Shown here piece after piece: positions 1-7,248 of a stretch of DNA of 64,000 nt (position 1 is the stretch's first letter; every line of letters starts with the position of its first letter). The notes beneath the pieces are model-generated. The model was given only the letters and a program-made list of their open reading frames with translations, did no database searches and was not told where the DNA came from. Source of the stretch: Sipunculus nudus (taxonomy: Eukaryota > Annelida > Sipuncula > Golfingiida > Sipunculidae). Position numbers and translations under genes: made by a program. The DNA is taken from positions 34,776,027 through 34,840,026 of the forward strand of contig CM049308.1 of NCBI GenBank assembly GCA_026874595.1, in the 5' to 3' direction.

Positions 1-2141
1 TGATCGCTAGGCCAACCGGACGCTTGGGTTTTTTCTTGGTACCATTTATTGATATAGGGCTCGAATATATTTTCCCATTCTGCCCAACTCCACATTTCGT
101 ACCCTTCTATCAGCGTGTACCCTTTTTCTAAAGCTTTCAGGACTTCCGGCAAACACCACGAGCCCACTAAGGACCGTTCGTTTTCGTTGTGTGTACATTT
201 CTCTCTTTGGTTCAATGTTTCGGCACAAGTCCGGCATAAAGGGAACATGAGTTTTCCGCAAGCTCTGTACGGTAATACGGGATGAAACAAGTGACGGGGT
301 GGTAAGAATTTCCCGCACACGATTCCCCCAGGTGAGTTTTTTACATCTTTTTCCTCTGGGTGCATGATAACTTCCGGTTCACCTACGGGGTACTTGTTTG
401 TTTTTTGTACAAACGGGTACAATGACGTCACGTCATAGTAATCAATACGTTCTCCTGGTTGAATAGATTTGTACAAGGTCACGGCATTTGTCCTTCCTCC
501 AAAAAATGCTTCACGGGGCTGGAGTCTCGGTATTAGCGAAATGTTCGTTTTTGAACATTCGTATTCATGTTCCCAGATACTTATTACGTTATACCCCGAG
601 TTTCTCAATTCTTTTTCTTTATTTTTTTGTTTTATGAAAGCCACAAAATTAGGTATATCTGAATTGGGGACTTTACCTTCCAGGGAAGTACATAGCGGGC
701 ACCCGTGCCACACACACCCGTTGAATTCATACACGGTATGAGTTTCAGGGCAGTATCCGTCCACAGAAACGTATTTCCCGTTAATTAATTGAATTTGGCA
801 TTCTTTTCCGTTCCAGTTATCGTTACCCCGGTGTATGTAAAACAATGAATCTTTCTGCATATCTGCTAACCAATATTCTGCCATTTGTGATAAATGCACG
901 CGTGAAATTTGTGGTGGAATCATGGCGATTTGATTTTCCTGTAAATAATTTAATCTGAAATCCATCATGCATGCTGAAGCTAATGTCATGTTATATTGAA
1001 ATAAATCAAAATTGGCTTTTTTCATGTACATTTCCCGGAATTTTAAACACCCCTGTTTTAATAATTCTACATCACTGTTACAATATTCGAATAATTCTTG
1101 GCGGTGATCCCACATGTACCCCTCCTTTATTTTTTGTTCGTACCAATATTCGAAATCTGCATTACCGGCTTGTTTAAACGAATCTTTCGGTGGCATGAAA
1201 CCGAAATAGTTTTTATTTTCTTTGGTGTTAAAAACATAAGGAAAAAATCCTTTTTTTAATTCCTCGATTCCAAAAGCTTTGGGAAACCGTGCTAATCCGA
1301 TTGGAATTAAATTTAAACTGTCTTTAAATTGTACATCTCGTACAGTTAAAGAAATAATTCTTAATCCCCGTGTTATTAAAGAAGAAGCATACCAACCTTT
1401 AGAAATTAAATATTGTTGTAAAAAACCCCCGTCGTAGCCTCCGAAATTATGAGCGAAACATATAGGTTTTTTCTTTGATCGTGTTAATACTGTACCGAAT
1501 AGCCAATCGAAAAAAAGGGTATGCGTTTCAAATTGATGTCGTGAACATTTACAGTTCTGCCATTTTCTTTTTAATACATGTGCAGCTTCACAATACTTTA
1601 AACAATTGTCACACACGTAATGTGCCACTACGGCATTTACGGTATGTATACTTAATCCGTTCACATCTTTTTCTGATTGTGTACATTCAGTGTCCCAAAA
1701 AATAAAAGGGTGTGTTTTTTTACTGACGGCTTTTTCTTTTAGCGGTTGCATATAGCACGAATGAAACCCCCCCGCATGTGCTTTCCCGTAACATATTTTA
1801 CACGTGTATTCCCCACACACGTGGCGTGTAGTGCATGATACTGTGTTACATTTCACACACACGCGCCTTTTTTCACACATGGGGGCTCCTTTAGGAGTAA
1901 CCATTTTATGATTTTGAAAACACTGTTCATTAAAAAACCCGTGCCAATTACATTCGTCACATCCCAGTATCGTATTTTCTTTTGTATAATTACAAGGTGG
2001 GCTAAACCCGCACATTTTACAAGTATCAATACATATGTGTAAGTTTTTATATGTTTTAAAACACATAAAACAAAAATTATTGCGGATATTTAAATGCGAT
2101 TTAATTTTTAAAATCCCCCACGCGTGTGATCCCCGCACCAT
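1..2141 (-). CDS. PolB: Polinton/adintovirus-type family B DNA polymerase, exonuclease domain and start of palm (partial, cut by window edge)
   Basis: A frame of 713 codons is open from an ATG at 2141 down to the window edge with no stop, so the C-terminus lies outside. This is a protein-primed family B DNA polymerase (DNA_pol_B_2 type), which copies viral or transposon DNA. A cysteine cluster (CFMCFKTYK...CKMCG, residues about 24-45) comes first. The 3'-5' exonuclease motifs follow: Exo I FWDTE (D150, E152), Exo II HNFGGYD (N232, D237) and Exo III YCNSD (Y353, D357). The insert FNGCVWHGCPLC (473-484) is typical of Polinton and related polymerases. Palm motif A is DVTSLYP (D570). The visible part ends in the conserved LEKGY...YEMW...ASGWP region. 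Palm motifs B and C are beyond the edge. All visible catalytic residues are intact. An in-frame stop lies just upstream (2163-2165), with related N-terminal polymerase sequence before it, so the ATG at 2141 may not be the original start. Confidence 0.93.
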   Translation of the reverse strand, partial: MVRGSHAWGILKIKSHLNIRNNFCFMCFKTYKNLHICIDTCKMCGFSPPCNYTKENTILGCDECNWHGFFNEQCFQNHKMVTPKGAPMCEKRRVCVKCNTVSCTTRHVCGEYTCKICYGKAHAGGFHSCYMQPLKEKAVSKKTHPFIFWDTECTQSEKDVNGLSIHTVNAVVAHYVCDNCLKYCEAAHVLKRKWQNCKCSRHQFETHTLFFDWLFGTVLTRSKKKPICFAHNFGGYDGGFLQQYLISKGWYASSLITRGLRIISLTVRDVQFKDSLNLIPIGLARFPKAFGIEELKKGFFPYVFNTKENKNYFGFMPPKDSFKQAGNADFEYWYEQKIKEGYMWDHRQELFEYCNSDVELLKQGCLKFREMYMKKANFDLFQYNMTLASACMMDFRLNYLQENQIAMIPPQISRVHLSQMAEYWLADMQKDSLFYIHRGNDNWNGKECQIQLINGKYVSVDGYCPETHTVYEFNGCVWHGCPLCTSLEGKVPNSDIPNFVAFIKQKNKEKELRNSGYNVISIWEHEYECSKTNISLIPRLQPREAFFGGRTNAVTLYKSIQPGERIDYYDVTSLYPFVQKTNKYPVGEPEVIMHPEEKDVKNSPGGIVCGKFLPPRHLFHPVLPYRACGKLMFPLCRTCAETLNQREKCTHNENERSLVGSWCLPEVLKALEKGYTLIEGYEMWSWAEWENIFEPYINKWYQEKTQASGWPSD

Positions 2142-2162
2142 AATAAATATAGTAGGTTTTTT

Positions 2163-2364
2163 TTAATCCCAATTTTTAGAACGACCATGAAATACTAATA
2201 AATTACGTTCCGGAAAAGCTTTCGCAATTTCAAACATGTGTTTAATTGTAATACGCCCGGTATAAACTTCTGTTTCTTTTTTTATACGGCGGATTTCTTT
2301 TTTCAAATCATCTATTTTTGTTTTAGTAAATTTACGTTTACGCCAACGTAGAGGTATTTTTTTT
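2163..2364 (-). pseudogene. Out-of-frame continuation of the PolB N-terminal domain with terminal TAA
   Basis: Reading one nucleotide on from the A8 run gives about 65 codons that match copy B (24440-24680): both contain a WRKRK/WRKRR basic motif, a charged helix, Y-TGR, and LLVF followed by SKNWD. Copy A then has a TAA (2163-2165), where copy B has sense codons. This is either decay of one large PolB gene, an assembly error in the homopolymer, or an element needing slippage and readthrough. Decay or error is the simpler view. Confidence 0.7.
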
Positions 2365-2871
2365 ATCTATAACCCAATCCATTAAAACACAACTGGCGAT
2401 AAAACAATCGTCGTGATTAAAATGCCAAGAAATAACTGCCGGGTCTAAATACGTTCTGGGACACTGCTGTTGAATATTGCCGTTGTCTGATCCTCCTACC
2501 GATTCTTGTACTTCTACGGATTTTAATTCCATTTCAAAATCTTCAGTCAAATGAAAATTTTCATTACTGTTTAAAGTTTTTTCCACTTGTGTCATGATAT
2601 ATTCCAAGGTCATATCTTCATTTCTTAACCATTTAGTATTGAAGGCTTTGTTATTTAATTCTGGAGTTGTCATATTTACTTGTAAATATGAATTATCTTC
2701 TTGACTTCTTTTCCATTCTTCTAACAACGGTTCAAAAATAGCATACATGGCATCATAAGGTTTCTCGTTTTTTAATTTCTTCAAGTCCGGCTGCACTTGT
2801 AACACCACACCCTTCTTCTTGAATTTCCTAAAATAGGAACGGGCTTTTTCTTTAACCGTATAAGGCTTCAT
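2338..2871 (-). CDS. PolB: N-terminal domain of the same PolB, copy A (separated by frameshift and stop)
   Basis: This 177-codon frame resembles the N-terminal region of Polinton/adintovirus PolB. It has a segment of the kind V-x-L/M-x-x-P-E-L-x-x-x-x-x-T, here VNMTTPELNNKAFNTKW, then a helix (EYIMTQVEKTLNS), an acidic stretch, and a DDCFIASCVLMD motif like the 'DDNLCLARA' motif of these proteins. Its own frame stops at 2338, but homology to copy B continues one frame over through K/R-rich coiled-coil sequence to NLLVF...SKNWD, ending at a TAA at 2163-2165. The shift falls at a run of eight A residues (minus strand; T run 2357-2364). After the TAA the same frame leads straight into the exonuclease part. 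It was probably one protein originally. The start ATG at 2871 lies about 40 bp after a TATA-like sequence. Confidence 0.82.
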   Translation of the reverse strand: MKPYTVKEKARSYFRKFKKKGVVLQVQPDLKKLKNEKPYDAMYAIFEPLLEEWKRSQEDNSYLQVNMTTPELNNKAFNTKWLRNEDMTLEYIMTQVEKTLNSNENFHLTEDFEMELKSVEVQESVGGSDNGNIQQQCPRTYLDPAVISWHFNHDDCFIASCVLMDWVIDKKNTSTLA

Positions 2872-3072
2872 AGTTGCGAATGAAATAATTCACGTTGACC
2901 TTGCTATAAATAGCTATTCTAGAATGAGAATCTGTCAACTATTTCCGGTACGGGCCAATTGACTTGGATCTGGCCGGGTTCCAAGACCTGAACTCGGTTT
3001 GCGTACGGCGCTTCCGGTTTAAACAGCATAAAAGTCGAATTTTTCTAATAAGCCGGCACATTTTATCAGTCG
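2872..3072. promoter_or_regulatory. Divergent promoter between PolB and gene Y, copy A
   Basis: This 201-bp gap separates two divergent genes. For PolB (minus), CTATTTATAG at about 2904-2914 lies some 35 bp before the ATG. For gene Y (plus), GCATAAAAG at about 3026-3034 lies some 40 bp before the ATG. Copy B has a TATA-like box at both matching places (CTTTATAAAACC and GCATAAAAGG), so the layout is conserved. Two TTCCGGT motifs (about 2943 and 3012) resemble ETS-factor sites. The implied 5' leaders are very short. Confidence 0.6.
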
Positions 3073-4629
3073 ATGGGGCAGAGATTGTGTGGGACCCAGA
3101 AGAAAAATAAAAACTTGGAAGAAGACTGTAATCAATCTTTTGCCACTATTATGGCTTCTGATGATGAGATACAGCCTTCATTAGCAGCAGACACCATGGC
3201 TTCTGATGATGAATGTAAACCTTTAACAGATAAAGAATTAGCTGAAGCTGCTGAATGGATGCAAGGGTCGCAAATACGTCCTAGCCCATTAGACAAAGTG
3301 TTCCAAGGTATAACAGTACCGGATGTGGGGAAAGAAATTGAAGTGAAAGAAGAAGGAACCACCGACATGGATTCTGATGAGGAAAAAGAAATTATTGAAG
3401 TGAAAGAAGAAGAAACCAGTGATATGGAGATCGAGACGAGCACCAAGGTGGAAGAAACGGTCTGTGATGAAATAAGAAAAACCAAACGGGAAGATAAACC
3501 CCCTTATGACATGTCTGAATTGGAAAAATATGTGAGTAATCTGGATTGTTGGAGCTATGATAAAGTTTTCTTCAATCATAAAACCTACATGGAGAAAGCT
3601 CTGCGGGGGTTAAAGAAAATCCAAGATGCTATATGGGAATCCATGCGAGATCATCGTTTCGGCGAAGGGGCTTTGCTGTCTTTGATGTACATCGTGAAAG
3701 AAGACCGGGAAGAACGTACGAGCAGGAATTACATTGATGATGTACCTTTCGTCTATATCCCAGACAAATATTTGAACAAAAGATGTCACATTTTGGCTCA
3801 TCTGAATGCCGTTTCCACGTTCGATGATGCGTCACAAATTCCTGCAGACGGGGTATGGAGAGCTAGATTAGAAGTCGGGCAATTCATGTCAGAAAACAAA
3901 TCTACCATTATGATCGTTCAGTATGAATATGCCATTGATTTGATTAAAGGAAGTATGAGTGCCATTCCTTCCACCAAGATCATCTTTGCAGAAAACTGGT
4001 CGACTCAAGCACCCGAAAATCAACAATCCGCTTGGCAAGGTATTATTCTCTCAACCTGTGCTGGTCAGTACTTGTTCCACAAAAAGACTTTGGGGCTATT
4101 GAAAGAAGCTTACCTGAACGATCAAGAAAACGGTAAAGAACGTAAACTGTACAAGTCGCGTGTAGAAGAAAGAGAAAGTTACGATTCGTTTGTACTTAAA
4201 GAAACCGTGCAAGTGTTAGATGTGATACAACCAAACAGGGAACGCTTCCTATGGGTGTACAACAAAACATTTGCCTGTTTCGAGTTCACGCATCAAGTTT
4301 ATTATGCCTTCGACAAGCATATCCTATCAGCACAGAAGAAAGCTTTTTCGGCAGAAAGTATGATCAATTTCATTGATGGGGTATTAGGTGACAAATACCA
4401 AGAGAGGTTCCTGCGAATTATCATGGCACATATCACCAGAGAAGACGCGGATAACAACCCTGATGACCCGTACCGGATATTTACAGTTTGTAACTGTAAT
4501 TCACGTATGGCCCAGAAACGAGCTTTTAACAATAAAAACAGGTGGCGTGAAATATCCATGGAACATGATTATGATTCGGAAGATGACGAGAAAACCAAAA
4601 CAAGAACCCTAACGGATAAGAAAGCTTGA
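3073..4629 (+). CDS. Gene Y: unrecognised acidic viral-element protein, 518 aa
   Basis: I do not recognise this family. The frame is intact and is conserved in copy B (22354-23793), so it was a real gene. Residues 1-6 read MGQRLC; copy B starts MGNTC, so both have Gly-2 and a nearby Cys, as in N-myristoylated, palmitoylated proteins. Residues about 27-145 are acidic and low-complexity, with repeated D/E/K runs. A globular part spans about 150-490; segments conserved between copies include RCHILAHLN (C238), ENWSTQ...AWQGII (W321), P-N-RERFLW-YNK and FTVCNCNS (from 470). The tail is charged. There is no transmembrane segment or signal peptide. The gene lies divergent to PolB and 15 bp before a membrane-peptide gene. 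A methionine at about 42 (MASDDE) is an alternative start that aligns with the main frame of copy B. Function unknown; a regulatory, packaging or membrane-associated role would each be a guess. Confidence 0.8.
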   Translation: MGQRLCGTQKKNKNLEEDCNQSFATIMASDDEIQPSLAADTMASDDECKPLTDKELAEAAEWMQGSQIRPSPLDKVFQGITVPDVGKEIEVKEEGTTDMDSDEEKEIIEVKEEETSDMEIETSTKVEETVCDEIRKTKREDKPPYDMSELEKYVSNLDCWSYDKVFFNHKTYMEKALRGLKKIQDAIWESMRDHRFGEGALLSLMYIVKEDREERTSRNYIDDVPFVYIPDKYLNKRCHILAHLNAVSTFDDASQIPADGVWRARLEVGQFMSENKSTIMIVQYEYAIDLIKGSMSAIPSTKIIFAENWSTQAPENQQSAWQGIILSTCAGQYLFHKKTLGLLKEAYLNDQENGKERKLYKSRVEERESYDSFVLKETVQVLDVIQPNRERFLWVYNKTFACFEFTHQVYYAFDKHILSAQKKAFSAESMINFIDGVLGDKYQERFLRIIMAHITREDADNNPDDPYRIFTVCNCNSRMAQKRAFNNKNRWREISMEHDYDSEDDEKTKTRTLTDKKA

Positions 4630-4644
4630 CTAGAAAAAGCTCTG

Positions 4645-4716
4645 ATGAATATTTTCGGCAGTGGTTTGTACGCCGGAATCGTTACAGGAAGTTTAGTGGG
4701 ATTAGCTATAGGTTGA
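4645..4716 (+). CDS. 23-aa glycine-rich membrane peptide, copy A
   Basis: ATG at 4645 to TGA at 4714-4716, 15 bp after gene Y. The peptide begins MNIF and continues as one uncharged hydrophobic segment with glycines spaced four apart (GIVTG, GSLVG), a pattern that favours helix packing in membranes. Copy B has an equivalent at the same place, also starting MNIF and with a TG-V-G core, but 35 codons long. Conservation of start, frame and character in diverged copies is the main support. It may be read from the gene Y transcript. Role unknown; small viral channel-like or fusion-associated peptides have a similar form, but that is only analogy. Confidence 0.6.
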   Translation: MNIFGSGLYAGIVTGSLVGLAIG

Positions 4717-4795
4717 GTAGCCGTTAACCTATGAATGTGTCAAGTTTTTCCGGTACCCGCTTCATTTAGACTGTATATAGCAGTTTGCGCACGGT

Positions 4796-5330
4796 ACTTC
4801 CGGTACCTTATTTTAAGTATTTTGCAATAAGTAAAGGACTTATAGACATAAAAATGATAAAATATAAAAGCCAAAAAAATATACTATGCCGTTTCAATGC
4901 AAATTTTATAAAAATATTAATTTTAAGTTGTATTTTAAAAGAATATGTATGATACTTCCGGTATACGTGATTCTAGAACATTCGACTTTGAATGAACTTG
5001 AGATACATGTGGGCGAATACATTCACGAATGGGGGTGTTTTACGTTTGACCTTGTCTCTGATTGGATAATAAGTTACTATAGCTATCCTGCGCTACCTAA
5101 TTCCTATTTTTAGTTATGGATACTTAAACCCCCTTCTGGAACATTCGGCGCACTCGCCTTGACTCTTTTAGTGCCCAGCCACGTGTTTTGCCAGCTTCGA
5201 GCCAGCCAACCAATTCGCCGTCAATCATCAGCCAAGCTTCCATTCAGCCAAGCCAAGCCTGTGAAGTCAAACAAGCCTCATACTGCATATGTTCAGCAAT
5301 CACTGATCTAAGTAATCACACTAATGCAGT
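4796..5330 (+). promoter_or_regulatory. Promoter and leader of gene Z, copy A, with ETS-like and TTCTAGAA motifs
   Basis: Exact ACTTCCGGT sites occur at 4796-4804 and 4954-4962. The second is followed by TATACG and then TTCTAGAA (4971-4978). Copy B carries the same cluster (21913-21938 on the other strand): ACTTCCGGT, ACACG, then TTCTAGAA with similar spacing. ACCGGAAGT is the consensus of ETS/GABP factors and TTCTAGAA is the core of a heat-shock-type element. A TACTTAAA sequence near 5119 is a TATA-like candidate also seen in copy B. The leader (about 5150-5330) is rich in AGCCA/CAAGCC and contains ATCACTGATCTAAG, close to a sequence just before gene Z of copy B. Confidence 0.55.
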
Positions 5331-6659
5331 ATGGGGATAATCCAGCGAGTTCGGCTTTGGTGGCAAACCAAGACACTCAAGAGAAAGCTACGGGGCGTAC
5401 AAGTAGAGGCACCCTGCAATTTGACGGAGGACCCCGAAATAAACTCCGTCTTGGATTTTCTCCTGGAGAAAGCACCCTCCAGGACGAAAGAAGCGATAGT
5501 CGAGACCGTACTACAGGGGGAACACGGTGCGCTTCGCCGTGCGACCCCACCAGACCCGTGTACAGCAGCCCTACCTCCATCACTGATGACCAAACCGTGC
5601 TGCAAGAAACCGCCGACTACTACGTCTCTGACGAGGCCTACAAACGTTACAGAGAATTCGTTGCAGGCCTGTACCATCCTGAAACGGCCCCTCAAGCCCC
5701 TGAGACCAGCACCACCTCCACCCAGGTCAACAGTCAAGGTTGCCAAGGTGATGCCACAGCAGGTTTGTCCGGGTATGGCCCCCCCTCCTCCCCCCTACTC
5801 AGCACCAGCCCAATTAGTCAGGACTTTCCGTCCCACGTTAAATTCTTTAACCCGCCCTGTTCCCCCTCCCCCCCCCCCCCCCCCCCCCCCACCTTGTGTA
5901 CCCTTGCCCACGGGTGCCCCGGCCTGTTTGCCCGACAGGCTACATAGTCCGGCCGGGCTTCACGCCGGTGCCCCTGGCACCCTTACCGCCCGTATCCCAG
6001 CTCCAGCTACACCCCCACTACCGCCCTCATTCACCACCCCTCCCCCTACTACCCCACCCACGCCCCCTTCTCCGAGGCGTTCCCGCACGGCACGACGTCG
6101 GGGAAGTTGGCCATACCCGGAGAAGCCTGCCGTGTATCGCCGAAGAACCGACGGTACCACCTCTACCGGCACCAGTACCTGTACCACGACTACGGCGGTC
6201 AGCACACGGCGAGAACTTTGTATGCCTGCACCATTCGCCCAGAACGCCGCAGAACAAGAATATGATCGGATCGCCGATGTGCTCTATGCTAACACTGCAA
6301 GATTACATCCGCATGGGCCGGGATTCACACAGAACAATCCCCCAACTACAACAACTGACCGTACGTCAGAGGGCCAGAGAAATCCGACGCTTTCTATACA
6401 GATACATGGACCAAATGACATGCCCAGCAGACAGGCTGATTCTCCTCAGTGCATGTGCTGCACTGATGGAGAGTTTGACAAGTGCAGAGTAGTGAACATT
6501 TCGTCAGATAGTGATTCTCTCACCGATGGGCTAAGCTCAACTCCATTGAAAGCCATCATGATGGTATTGGATCTGATCGCGGATAGCGACGTAGTAGAAG
6601 TAAGCCAATACTCCCTGCACGACAGGGAACGTATCCATCTGGATTTTAACTTTCGTTAA
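5331..6659 (+). CDS. Gene Z: proline-rich protein, 442 aa, copy A
   Basis: This intact frame starts MGIIQRVRLWW. Residues 1-70 form a conserved basic amphipathic segment followed by LTEDPEINSVLDFLLE; copy B matches closely. Residues about 70-248 are proline-rich, with PPPPPY at 151-156 (a PPxY-type WW-domain ligand) and a proline run at about 178-190 coded by a 23-nt C run. RRSRTARRR (249-257) looks like a nuclear localisation signal. PEKPAVYRRR (263-272) and EQEYDRIADVLY are conserved in copy B. VVNISSDSD (387-395) has the form of a SUMO-interacting motif, and copy B has VINISSDED. Copy B ends just after this motif, while copy A has about 47 more residues. A second frame overlaps codons for about 174-387. 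Polyadenylation signal at 6887. Function unknown; a nuclear regulatory protein fits best. Confidence 0.75.
   Translation: MGIIQRVRLWWQTKTLKRKLRGVQVEAPCNLTEDPEINSVLDFLLEKAPSRTKEAIVETVLQGEHGALRRATPPDPCTAALPPSLMTKPCCKKPPTTTSLTRPTNVTENSLQACTILKRPLKPLRPAPPPPRSTVKVAKVMPQQVCPGMAPPPPPYSAPAQLVRTFRPTLNSLTRPVPPPPPPPPPPPCVPLPTGAPACLPDRLHSPAGLHAGAPGTLTARIPAPATPPLPPSFTTPPPTTPPTPPSPRRSRTARRRGSWPYPEKPAVYRRRTDGTTSTGTSTCTTTTAVSTRRELCMPAPFAQNAAEQEYDRIADVLYANTARLHPHGPGFTQNNPPTTTTDRTSEGQRNPTLSIQIHGPNDMPSRQADSPQCMCCTDGEFDKCRVVNISSDSDSLTDGLSSTPLKAIMMVLDLIADSDVVEVSQYSLHDRERIHLDFNFR
5851..6492 (+). CDS. Overlapping +1 frame inside gene Z (dual-coding region), copy A
   Basis: The +1 frame is open from just after a TAA at 5848-5850, through the C run, to TAG at 6490-6492. 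It is conserved in copy B and copy C. Shared blocks: RPGF...QL-LHPHY...PHPRPLL, then LPCI-EE, then a C-terminal part with LTLQDYIRMGR, RTIPQLQQ, RFLYRYMDQM and DRLILLSACAALMES (copy B: LSLQDYLLRGR, YTIPQLQQ, NFLSRYMERM, DRFILLSATVLLMET). The stop falls at the first codons of the SUMO-interacting-like motif of the other frame in both copies. The first AUG in this frame is at about codon 161 of the open stretch (NKNMIG), so most of it needs a non-AUG start (GTG 5896), splicing, or slippage on the C run. In copy B this frame is continuous with the gene Z N-terminus. Confidence 0.68.
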   Translation, partial: PALFPLPPPPPPPHLVYPCPRVPRPVCPTGYIVRPGFTPVPLAPLPPVSQLQLHPHYRPHSPPLPLLPHPRPLLRGVPARHDVGEVGHTRRSLPCIAEEPTVPPLPAPVPVPRLRRSAHGENFVCLHHSPRTPQNKNMIGSPMCSMLTLQDYIRMGRDSHRTIPQLQQLTVRQRAREIRRFLYRYMDQMTCPADRLILLSACAALMESLTSAE

Positions 6660-6886
6660 GAACTGTTGCGTGCCGTCAAACCAGCTGTGATATTTTTAGT
6701 GTTAAGTCCTTTTCTCTTAAGTTACCCTCCTTTTAGTTTTTGCGGTTTTACACTACACTTTTAGCTAGCTACACCTACAAAACATAACATTACATACTCA
6801 CAGGATCCTGCATTACATATCTAGACATAAGAAGAACACTGTGGCATACAGACACTTACATATTTAGCTCTTTTAGAATTTTTTGG

Positions 6887-6892
6887 AATAAA
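6887..6892 (+). terminator. Polyadenylation signal of gene Z, copy A
   Basis: AATAAA, 228 bp after the gene Z stop, followed by T-rich sequence. It is the first such hexamer downstream. Motif only. Confidence 0.45.
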
Positions 6893-7011
6893 TTTGTTAT
6901 ATATTCCATTACTTGACTTGTGAAGTTCTTAGTATGAATGATGTATGCACTGAATGAAAGTAATTAACATACTATAAGTATGTTAATTAATGAGTGACAG
7001 AAAAACCTGAC

Positions 7012-7248
7012 AGTGGCAGATAAACCGGATTGAGAGTGAAAGTGGCAGATAAACCGGATTAGTAGTAAAAGTGGCAGATAAACCGGATTGAGAGTGAAAG
7101 TGGCAGATAAACCGGATTAGTAGTAAAAGTGGCAGATAAACCGGATTAGTAGTAAAAGTGGCAGATAAACCGGATTGAAAGAGGTCAAAAGTGGCAGTTA
7201 CGGCGGATTGGGGTACTGTGACGTCACGGGTGGCAGATAAACCGGATT
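7012..7248. repeat. 29-bp-period tandem repeat beside copy A
   Basis: A 20-bp core, AGTGGCAGATAAACCGGATT, starts at 7012, 7041, 7070, 7099, 7128 and 7157, exactly 29 bp apart. Two 9-bp linkers alternate: GAGAGTGAA and AGTAGTAAA (order a, b, a, b, b). A degenerate core lies at 7190 and a last one at about 7230. The cores are nearly identical, so the array is young. It could be a terminal or replication-linked repeat of the viral element or an unrelated minisatellite. Confidence 0.9.

Noticed and set aside
3132-3835. Minus-strand open frames across gene Y
   Set aside because: They are reverse shadows of the acidic, codon-biased gene Y and are not conserved with copy B.
4886-5113. 75-codon open frame between gene Y and gene Z in copy A
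   Set aside because: It covers the conserved promoter block, and copy B has no matching frame.
7012-7248. CRISPR-like regular repeats
   Set aside because: The 20-bp cores are evenly spaced, but the linkers are only 9 bp, come in two recurring types, and the setting is animal DNA. It is a tandem minisatellite, not CRISPR.
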